Positions 39,201 through 51,200 of a stretch of 64,000 nucleotides of DNA are shown piece by piece. Origin of the DNA: Siphonodentalium dalli (taxonomy: Eukaryota; Mollusca; Scaphopoda; Gadilida; Siphonodentaliidae); the NCBI GenBank assembly GCA_032622095.1, contig CP136064.1:48118073-48182072 (forward strand), given 5' to 3'. The notes under the pieces were generated by a model that saw only the letters and a program-made list of their open reading frames with translations, searched no databases and was not told the DNA's origin. The position numbers and the translations under genes are program-made. Position 1 is the stretch's first letter, and the number at the start of each line of letters is the position of its first letter.

Positions 39201-42200
39201 AGGCATATTTCCTGTGCATTACTCATCTGTATTATATGTTCTCGTCTCTGTTTATGTCATGCCTTTGTCAAACCAGTACATATAGAATTACACTCTTCAA
39301 ATTATGGAGGAATAAAAGATATATTATGTTCATCGATAAATAATCCTATCATGACATGTCCAATGTATTCCAATTTAGTCAAAACATATTGCATAGATCC
39401 ACCAAAAACATAGTATTTTTAAAGATGGATTATCTCTTTAAATAACAAAATTTAGATAGTTTCCTGGGTATGAAATAATGCGTATAAGTTGGAAATCTCT
39501 GCCCGGAAACGCTGCTATCAATTAATATTGATTTTATTTCGAATTTTTTATTATAAAATGAGATGATAAAGTGGGACACTTTATTTATCTATTTTTAGAA
39601 CAGACCATTCAGGCAATACCAGATAGCGATAGCGATCATTAGGGTGTTCCTATAGTTATGCCCCGAACGCCAAATGACTGAGATTGATAGTTTGTATTCT
39701 TGTATTACATAGTTTTAATGAGTCCAATTAACGTTTATTTGTGACAAAATTGCATAATAAAATTTCTGGTTTCTGTTAACAGTAACCAATATTGTTCGTT
39801 AGCTAAACAACCACACGTTTTTGGACCAGAACATATTCGAAATATTATTAATATTAATCGATAGAAGCATTTCCAGACAGGGGTCTTCGATCATATATAA
39901 TAGTTTATACCCCGGTAACTATATATATTCAAGATTTATATATCCCCGCTACTTTGATGACGACAAATTGTGGTACATAATGGCTAGAATGGACCTTTTT
40001 TTTTATCCCGTTTCGGTTCCCGTTCTGTTAATCTGACGCTATTGTTTACCCGTGACAGGCATTCACAGACAACCGCGCCGAAAACGGTCATCACTGTGCC
40101 GGAACATAGAGTAATATAGCTATCAGGACGTTTTCAGTTAATGTGATACAATACGCCCTGTCACTAACTCGCGGCCATATTGGATCCACCAGGTCCGGTT
40201 CCGTGGTTTTAGAGCTACATGTCAAAGTTTTGGAGTAGCATTCCATATATGGAAGTCATGAATAATTCAAAAGCTCCATATGTGTAAATGCTACTCCAAA
40301 ACTTTGACCATTGCACTAAAACCACGGAACAGGGGCTGGAAGAATCTCTGAAACAACGGAACGGAGCTGGATGAATCCAATACGGCCGCGACCCAGTGAT
40401 CTCGCTTATTTGGCAGATTACTATTGAGAAAAGTGATGAAAATAGATGGTATTGAAGTGTGAAATATATGTCCTTTATCGCATATTTTCTAAATGGTATT
40501 CGGTATTTACCCCCTCTGACAACTGGTATTCAGTATGCACCCCCGTTGTTAACTGTATGTACGGTATTAAGGATTCAGGGGTAGCGTTGAAACCCTCGGA
40601 GAACGGACAAACAAAAGTATTTTGATTTTGTTCAGGTGTTTCATATGGAATGGCAGTTAGTAAGTATCTTCAAGTATTCTAAAGGACCTTAAGTACACGT
40701 AAGAAGCGAACTCCAAACCCATTATATAACGGCACATGCTATACTCACCGTAACCATGCGACGTCCTTCTTTATTGACCATTCTGGTGCTGGTGGGACCG
40801 TCTCGTCGAGTACATACTGCTCCTCTTGTTCCGGCGTCAGTCCACTGAACGGGTACCACGTCACTTCCGTCAGGAAGTGGCTCTCGACTGTAGACTTCAG
40901 GTTCGTGCGATTATATATGATGTAACCCATCGTCGTAAACTCATTCTCGACTCGTACGATTTTTGTAGGAAACACCTGTATAAGAATGTTAGAAATATGA
41001 CGCATCTTTATTCGTTTATAATTACAACTACTTTAGCTTTCGCTTAAATACGTGCATAATTTGATTGGTCAATGCCCTTAGATACGCTTGGTAGCGACAA
41101 TATCCATCTACCGAGGGAAATGTCGTTTCCCGCATCACAACGCGCAGTGACACTTCAAGAAATTGGGCGACATGCACCAACGGTCGCCCCACATCACGGC
41201 GCCATTTCCTAAAAGCATCCATAGTTACCATACCGTGAAAATAAAATTAACGAATTAGACAGATCAGTGAAACTATGAAATGCGATAATTTAGTTGGGGA
41301 TAAAGGAATGTTTTACATAACTATTCCACCATTAGTATCAGCATTAATCCAGCTTTGTGTAATATGACATGGCAGTGGTTATGAGAGCATAGAAATATAA
41401 TGCACCTTTGTAGCGATTGTTTACTTTTCGAGTTTGTCACCGGAGACCTCAAATTCGGTGGGGAAGTTTGGGAACACCGTTTCGGAATTGCTATCAAATC
41501 GTATTGTCTTTATGACAATAGCTGTTCTAGAATTGTTTTAAATAAGTGAAATTTACACCAGCAAGTACAGTTTAATAGTTTACGGGTGTGGTGTCTTGCT
41601 TTTGTACATTTGGTAAGTTGGAATAGAGATCGATTGTTTGTGAATATATTCGGTATCAGACACTTCTATACGCCGATTCGGTATCAGACACTTCTATACG
41701 CCGATAGATGCATCGAAAATGACGTTAATTGCTTATAAATAGGGGCCATATTGATTGTATTTAACCCTTTCTGTACTAAATATTCATTGACGATTAATTC
41801 CCATAATAAATGTTCAGATAATAAGTTCAACAAACTACCATATGTCATTTGTTGAATTATTTTTGGCATACCCACCGCCCCATGCAGTGGTAGATGCTCA
41901 CTTCGCAGAATCATTCAAGGAACGTCCGATTAAATGTATGTGGTGTAGTTACCTTTCGTACGGTTTAAATCGAATGCTGATAAAATTTCCCAATATTTTA
42001 AATTGTTTGCAGTCGTATCACTTTAGTTCCAAAGATCATACACTTACGCCAAAGACGGATCTATACCACATTTATCTGAAATGTATTTCCATCTTGCATT
42101 GATTAAATATACGGGCGGCGTTGGTGGTGGGTACTATGCTGTTAAAATATTCACCTCCGTCAAAAACCGCCATAAACAGAAATAAAAGTAAAACAGACAT

Positions 42201-45200
42201 TGTTCTTATACCAATCAGAAATATGGCATAAACAGTATGTTATTGTCAAATGTTTTTCCTTTGTTATGTAAACAAAAGAACCTGGCTTTTGTTTAGATCC
42301 GAATATGGTAAACATAAACAGCGTTATTTGTTACTGTTTTCCTGATATGGAAATAATAAAGAGCGTTTATATCATTTGGGTGAGATTAACCAATAGAATT
42401 GCGCTGTGGTATGTAAACAGAAGCAAAACTTCGGTAACACGAGCAGGCTCTTGTTTACGTACACCACCGTACGTCTTGACGACAATATTCTATTTACGCG
42501 CTGATTATGTTTGGCACATCAACAAAACTATATATTTTTTAATATTCCTTCTGTTGATGGCAATTTGAACAAATATGAATATTTCTGCAACGAACGCCGC
42601 CCGTGCCTTTAAGTTTGGACACATAAGTAGAAAATGTTATATTCGCCACAGATAGAATTGTGACACAATTACCAAATCGTATAGATTGGTCAGCATGATT
42701 CCTGTTTAGATTTTATTGAAAAATGTTAGAAGCAGGAAACACATTTAGCAAACGTAACGTTGATGTCTGATGTATGCGTCTAAATGCGTGCTTTGTCTTG
42801 GTGTAGCAGCAAGTTATACTATCAATATATATAATAATAGTAATATGTTAATTTTCATAAAACCTTTTGAATACGGACCGTCGTTCAGACATCAGCCTAC
42901 CTTGAGCGTGATGTCATACATGATGCCGAACATGCCGAGGTTACACATCAGAGCCTTCATTATATCTGGATGCCGTTCCTTGTTGAATGTTCTCAGGCGA
43001 CCCCTTGAATCAACCAGGCGCATGGCAACAACGTAACCACTGAAAGCAGGATAATCCCAGCTCGAGCCCTGAAATACGAAAACTTCCGTTCTGTCAGGGT
43101 GCATACAAATAAGGATTAACTGTCATGTGGACTGTTTTTATGGAGATGTAACCGTGAGGTAAGTGGTCATAACTTGTATGTAAAATCCTTCGGGCTTTAC
43201 ATACAAGTTATGACCACTTACCTCACGGTTACATCTCCATAAAAACAGTCCACATGACAGTTAATCCTTATATTTATATACATTTAGCGAAAAAGCCACT
43301 TTTGTAAATGTATTTAAATCGAAAAGTGTAGCGTGACAAAACTAGCCCAAAATATACCATAGCACCCTTGGCAAAAGTTAATAGTAACAATTTCTCTTTA
43401 TATTGAAACCCGATGATTTATTAAGTCAATCCTGCGCGAGTCCAAATGCGCCCAAAACATTACTCGTTCGTCTTTCCAAAACCTATGACGCGTCGATGTA
43501 ATTATGAGGCTGCAGTTATGAGCTGTTGGGCGTTCACCGAGAAATAATTGCAAGTAGCCACGTGGGTGCCGACCAATCAGAATGCTGGATTTAGTGATAA
43601 TCACACTTAGTATGTAAATATTACTTAATAACTCGCATTTCAGTGTATACGTTATATTTGGAATAGGCTACATCAAGTAAATATCACAACATTCTCACAA
43701 TATAATCTAAAACGCCAGTTGCAAATTAATTTAAATTAACTCTAGCTTTACTAAGAATTAAAACGTTTGGCGACTCGAAGCATCAATTATATTCAATAAC
43801 TGGCAGGGAATCTTACCCGACGTTATCCTTTTTAAAAAGGAGCCAATTTTATTAATGATTTATTAAAAATGTTCTGTATTCTTTAATGCCAAAGATTAAG
43901 CCGTAGTTATATAGTGTCCCGACCCACATCCCTGACTCGTGCAGTACCATTGTAGACAATTGAAACAACAGCATTGTGATGTAACTCGTATCACTGGTAT
44001 ATCTTTAATACCTCCTTTGTGGAGAGTCAGCTTTTCATAGCAATGTGGATGGCTTGCCCCTGATCCATTCCTGACTTAGATGCCGTAACTACATCATTAG
44101 ATTCCTTGTATCACGGCTATATAGAGGTTTCTATGCAAATCAGTAAAGAAATTCGTTTCCACCCTCCCGTATACACTCTCCTGACTCGGACGGCGCCATG
44201 GGGTATTCAAATCATACCATTAGATCCCGTGAATCATGGGAATGACTATATATATGAGTTTGTTGGACATCATGCATATATATCGATCTTTTACAAATAT
44301 ACCGTTTGTTGAACGTATTGTCAGAACATTTCCGGCAATCAATTGAAATCCTTGCGCGTTTGCATTATCTGTCAGTCGTCTTCTTATATTTCCTTAACAT
44401 CCTTCCAAATGAATAACAGACCATTCCAATGTACACTGCTATAACTGAATGGGAGAATCAATTCAGTAAATACGGGTTAAAGATATAGCATGGACTTGTT
44501 CGGGTGCATGAAACTGATAAGTCAGTACTCAGGCCCAATACATCGCCGAAAATCTCAAAGAAATCGACCGTATAATACAACTCCATATAAAACATCGCCG
44601 GAACTACGCTCAAATGTAAATATTTACATTTCGATTCGGCACGCAACTATCGGCGATAAACTAACGCGAATGGTTTGGTTATCGAGACTCATTGCATTTA
44701 ATTAATATATAAAAATGACGGTGTGTGTTGTAAATTTGGATTAATATTCGTAAAATTAACTACTTTGGTCATCCCCACCGGAGTGTTTCACATCACTTTA
44801 AGATATATGGCACTCACGTGTGAGGACATGGCGACCATCCCACCAACAGTCCCGTTTGTCGTGATTGGTTCCGAATACACAGCTAGATTGTTTCTTACCA
44901 GAAACTTATTCAATTCGTGTTGAAAGACACCAGACATCACAGTCACTGTCTTATAAGGCCTCCTCCGGGTCTGCGAAAATAAATAACAATTATATTAATC
45001 TATGTATAGAAAACAAAGATATCCATGTTTTAGCACGCATGTTATAGTCTAGTACACTGTACAGCAATGCCCTAAGTAATCGACTCCATAACCACAGCAG
45101 AATTAAAAGTTACCCATAATTCTGCTGTGGTTATGGAGTCGATTACTTAGGGCATTACTGTGGGTGTTAAAATAAAACCAAAAACTCTATCTGCCCCCCT

Positions 45201-48200
45201 CTACATCTTTAGTTGTGTTTTTCATCGCATGAGATTTAGAAACTACATGGAGTACTTTTTTTCCCCAAATCAAACTCGGGTCCGCTAACCGAGTTATTAA
45301 GCGGACATGGCTCTTTCGAGCTTCCAAATTCTGGCTACGAAATTTTGAATATGTTGAATATGTTGATAAATTCAGGAAATATTGATATACCTGCTTCATA
45401 TGCTCCAAAAAATTCTTGCCATTTCCCAGCTTAAATTTGCCCACATAAGTGAAAGAAACGCCCTTTATTTCTTCCCTATCACGCTATTTTTTTCTGTTCC
45501 ATGATGTGCAAATTTGGGACCCAAACATCATCTTAAAATTTTTATTTTGTATTACTTAAATGCGTGTGTCTGTGACATATAGTGTTCATAGAAAGGTAGC
45601 TCAAGTATTTATCGACCTATTTCGATACCGGAAAAATTCAAAAGCGAATATTATTAGGTGTATTTTTTGTTTAAACATATTTTTATTGTTATATAATATT
45701 ACAAGAGGGATCGTGGCACAAGTTTGACAACTTTGGTGTATTTTGAAGCGGAAACCGCCAAGGGTTAGCCCTGTGCCAATGCATTCTCTTATATATGCGA
45801 GTCGACCATATAAGAGAATGCATTGGCCCAGGGCCGTTCTGTTGGGTAAATGGTTAAAAAAAAAGGCCTTATGCTAGTTCAACGTTAGCGGAAAAATACT
45901 ACTATGCGTAGGTTTTCACTTACTACGTCGTTAACTTGCATCCTCGGCCCATCGTATCGTTCAACGTCTTTGACGTCCATCATGATCTGTCCTTCGTCTA
46001 CGTACATGGGAGACCGACTCTGGAAATGTCCCAGAGCTCTGACGCGCATTCCCAGAGCCCTAGCCGCCATGATGACTCGATTGATGTGCCAAATCGTTGT
46101 TGGTTTGACGTAAAATACGTTATCGATTTCTACAGTGCTATCATAGTTCACGAAATGACGTATGTCGACGATAGGTCCGTTTGGGCCGATGAGGTACTGT
46201 AATAATCTGAGGTATGTTCGCATCAGCCTGTACATAACTGAAAATATAAGATGAACTTCACATTATGTTCAACCTCAAATGAAGCTGCATTAACGACCCC
46301 CCCCCCCCCCCCCCCGCAATCCAATTTGACATGCAGTATACCGCTATTCTTCGTTTTCTATGCCAAAAAAACTTTATCGCATTCGCGGGAAAATTTGATG
46401 ATAAGATATTAGCTTTTAAATTTTAGAGTCAGTTTTATGCGGTTTTGAATTTGTGTCTGAGAAAGACAACCTTACAGAGAGCTGGTTCGTCTGCTCGTAC
46501 GTAATCCAGCTAGAATCCGGGATAGCGAGATGTTGTTTTACGTCCAAGACCCTCCAGATACCATTTCTGTTGTTGCTGTTATGAGTTAGTGACTAGCTCA
46601 CATTAAACCACAAATAAATTTAATCAAATATCACGACAATAAAAGGGTTTATTGCGTAGAAGACATGATAGTTGTTCTGAACACCACATCAGTTGTCATT
46701 TGAAAGCAGAAATTTAATGTGAAAAAAAGACGTTTACCGCGGTGTAAAGTATGCGAACTCAATTGACATCACGAAGTGACATCGGCATTTTCCGGTGAAA
46801 ATAGTCTAGCACTCTTAAGGTAAACATAAACAACACCACGTGGTCGTAAATTGCATTAATTCTATCACGTATATCCGGTAATTTGTAAATTGAAAATTGG
46901 ATATATCGCGAGACATTCCGTGTAAGAGATGTTTAACTATAAGTAATATAGGACCACTAAGTCACCACTTACAATAAAAATAAAAACATAATAGTGATGG
47001 GATGTTGGGATATATTAACAGCACACGAACCTAAATACGTTGAGTAAGGGTGCTTTCGATTGGTTATGGGTGACTGGGTGTACTCGATTGTTGGCATAGA
47101 AGCCGAATGTTGGCGATTATACTTCGGCTTTCAACTTAAACGTAAACAACTAGTCCTAATAAACCGGAATAGTATGTGCGTAAATTAACATGAAAGTTAT
47201 TATTATACACCATTATCACCATAAGATGTCACTCATTCCCATATACATTAGCATCATGTATTGATTTATGGGGTAAAATCCAGTAAATAGACGACAATTC
47301 CAGCCACGAAGTGTGGGCATAAAAGCCGCCATTGGACGGTCTCGGGCGTAAAACAGCATATCGCTATCCCAATATCCTAGCTGGTTTACCTAGAGCAGAC
47401 TTGGAGTTCGAATATTTGAATAGAGAGCACGTTTGTCTGAATTCCGTGCGAAAATTTATCGTGCTCAGGAAACGTTTGTGGGGTGGAAATGTGCAAGTAA
47501 GTATATGCAATACTCTTATAAGATATGCGACACCAGAATGATCAAAACTCGACAGCTTCCAACTCTCCATACAAATGCTCTTTATCACAATATCAAGATA
47601 AACGCTCTAAATGTCCACATGGTGTGTAGCATTTCATTCTGTGATTGTTTTAAATATCACAGATGTGACATTTTGAATATTGAATATAGTGTCACACTGT
47701 CGGGATAAATATTTAGGATACTCACATTCACTCCTCTGATATAACTATTACGGATACTCACATTCACTCCTCTGATATTCATTAGATATCCCGGCATATC
47801 TTCGGGATAACTTGTGTAAATTAACCAGAGACCCCAATCTGCTTGTCTGTGCGCTATCGACATCCCTCTTGGCAATACGACCTGAAAAGAAGAGCACGGT
47901 TACATGTTGTATCTCTTCCTTGAACTGTATGTACATATTTAAGGTCATACTACGGAAGCTTCTGTCACTATAAAATATTTTTCCTAAAACAATTCAGCTT
48001 AATTTATAGATTATTAGTTTGTATAAAGCAAAATCCAAGAAATTAATGTAGTTTTTAGTGTTAATTGAGGGGTATAAATGTAGACTACCCCCATGGAGTT
48101 CAGTTGTGCATGTTTGAAGAACATTTGCATATGTACAATCATATATATATTGTCTTTCAACTAAACCATACCTGATATATCGTCCCCGGGAAGTTTCACT

Positions 48201-51200
48201 ATCGTTTCTTCTGTAAATAGAAACATTTCGATCACACATTAATGCACTCTTTATAACATATTTAGAAATGTTACTCGTAATAGCCAGGTTCAGATAAAAT
48301 CTCGCGTATGACTTCCGGAACTGAAGGCTATGTATTGTATTCATTACGATAAATCATCCAATGATAATACCCAAAAACCAGTGACCCCCTGTATATTGCT
48401 ATTGATCCTTATATGGACATGCGACGTCAATAGAAGGCCGATTGCGATATCAAAGACAAGCGTCTAGTATATAGATAATGCATGGCTTGGAGTTGAATAT
48501 GCCCTCAAAATATAGGTCCCAGAGGATGAACGGGCTTTCATTATTTTGCCATATACAGTCAACGACAAGTGATCCATTATTTGTAATATTATATCGAACA
48601 GTGGTGTGATTTCTCATACGATTTCTGTCATATTTTTTTTTGCTGTGAATTTTGGAAATCGGTCTCGGGTTTTACAATTTATATACGGCAATATTTTTGG
48701 CGATGGCAGGGGAGTGTAACTATATTATTTGTTACAACTAATATCATCGCTTGGTGATTCATGTATTTATTTCTATAAATTCGTCGTTATTAAAGTCATT
48801 TTGGAAAAAATAAGAATTGTTTATCTTCGATAAAAGGGAAATTAAGTTATACCGTTCAATAAAAAATTAGGACTGCCCGCTTGTCAAAATAAACGGACAG
48901 ATTATAATTAAATACGTTGGATATAATAGCTATGATTGGACACTTGTTAGATTATTACAATTAATCAATAAGTGTAATGATATAACGATATTGCAACAAG
49001 TAACGTACATTGTACAAGGTAGATCAGATTGGCCGTCTTTTCAAGTGTCAATCTGATTTCCCGGTAATGAGTCTTTTAGTATATAAATAGCAAATAATAG
49101 TAGTTGAGTAGGATTTATCGTAAAATAGTGTAGCATGCGGAGTGCAACCAATCAAAAAGCGAGAAAATCACGTGAGATATAATATACATGTACAGCAATA
49201 TAGTTATCCATGGATGAATTTTCCATTAATGACCATAATTATAGTTATTGGCTATTATTACCACTTTAGAGGGCGTTCTCTAGTAGATTAACAGTATTTT
49301 ACCCAAACGGTAAAAAGCCATAACGCCCGGCATCAAACCGGATGCGGGCCGTTAACGATATTAACGGCCCGCATCCGGTTTGCGATTTGCTAGAAATCCA
49401 ATCGAACGCAACCTTATTTCGGATTTCGGAATTTCTGTTAAAACAAGTTTATAGTACATTATTACGAATAAAACTGAAATTTTACTGTAGTAGATGTAAA
49501 TGATGTAATAACAGACCAACAACAAGTAAGTGTTGCCTAACAAATGGAATAAATTAGATTTCTGACTGAATTTTCGTTAGATATGTCCCTATTTTCGTGG
49601 TAAATAATATAATTAGTCACGTGACAATTTGTTTGACAACGAACAGACGACACATGGTTTGAATTGTGATCGTTTTGAAAAAAAAAGAGTTATTACATGT
49701 ATTTCATTTGACATATTGTTGCCTACTCACTCATCTATGTTCTAGTTGGGTTTCATTTCAGAAAGTGGTAATAATAGTAATAACTTGATTTTGTCGGGCG
49801 TTATGGTTTATTAACGGCCCTCCAGAAATGATTAACAGCCCTCGGGCCATTAAAGGCCCTCGACTTCGTCTCGGGCCTTTAATGAACCCTCGGGCTGTTA
49901 ATCATTTCTGGAGGGCCGTTAATAAACCATAACGCCCTCCAAAATCAAGTTATTGGTATATTACCCTCGAATATAAGTAACTTGACCTGGAAATTAATAC
50001 CGGTGTCTAGAATGTTTCGGGAGTTTATCGAACTTTCAATAAACAACATTTACAAGGATGTGGTCGCTGATCTAAGTACATCAACCATGACACAAATAGT
50101 ACAATTAATCTCAAGTATGGCTTGGTGAATCGTGAGAGCTTTTGTTTGTTCTGTGTAGAGTTGTTTGCCTTTAGTTGTAAACAGCCATTCTCACACCGAA
50201 GCGTTCGCACCCCTGATAATGTGGTCCTGCTTATTTGCTATGATGCTGGTGGGGCCTGATGAATTGATATGATGTTGGTGGTGCAAAGTGGTGCTCTATA
50301 TCATTCTTTTATCTGCAGTTGTTATTTTCGTGGTGGTTTTTTTGTGGCTTATTTGAGTAATTTGATAAAATACCAGTGTTCTCATTCATGAATATCCATT
50401 TTAAATAGAGAATAATCACTTGATTGAACTCGTGACGTAAAATAATCCATGAGAGGCATTACGCTCGAGTGTTTTACAAAATAGTCCCTGCATGGAATTA
50501 ATTATTTCACGTCCCCAGTTCAATCAACTGATTATTCTATTTATTATATTCCACTATAAACTTCTGATTTACCAGAAATCCGAATCATACCGCCATTATA
50601 TCCATGACGCATACATTTCGATAACGCGTATGAATACATAACGTGCGAGTTAAAGTGACAAAATTCATTAGTGAAAATATCGTTTATAATCTCTCGTTAA
50701 ATCAAGTTAAATCACACATATATAGGAATATCTATTATATATTTTGGAAGATCTGTCTGTGTGTCTGTCTGTGTGTCTGTCTGTATGTCTGTGTGTTCGC
50801 GATGGACTCGAAAACGGCCGAACCGATTTCGATGAAACTTGGTATGTGGGGGTATTTTCGGCCGAGAACTGGCATGGGCCTATTAATTTGTCCGTGCGAC
50901 GTGACCTTGACCTTGAAATCGGGTAATTTCAATGTCAAACGCCCGAATATCTCGGGATTTAGATGAAACTTGGTATGTGGGGTTATTTTCGGCCGAGGGG
51001 TGACATGAGCCTATTAATTTGCCTGTGCGACGTGACCTTGACCTTGAAATCGGGTAACTTCAAGGTCAAATCGCCAATTTTGATGGGATTTCGACGAAAT
51101 TTGATACGTGGGGTTACCTTTGTCCACTGATTGTTTTGGACGGGTCCAATCGTGACCCCGACCAGACCTTGACATTCAAAATGATCAATTCAAGGTCAAA

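Noticed and set aside
45904-46202. Plus-strand ORFs of 69 and 88 aa
   Set aside because: Shadows of oxidase exon 3 on the opposite strand.
47657-47875. Alternative frame through oxidase exon 2 (PRGMSIAHRQADWG...)
   Set aside because: It does not match the splice phases of exons 1 and 3; the phase-1 frame does.
50643-50966. ORFs through the CTGTCTGT repeat
   Set aside because: Microsatellite-derived at the start, followed by a widespread tandem repeat; several frames open.
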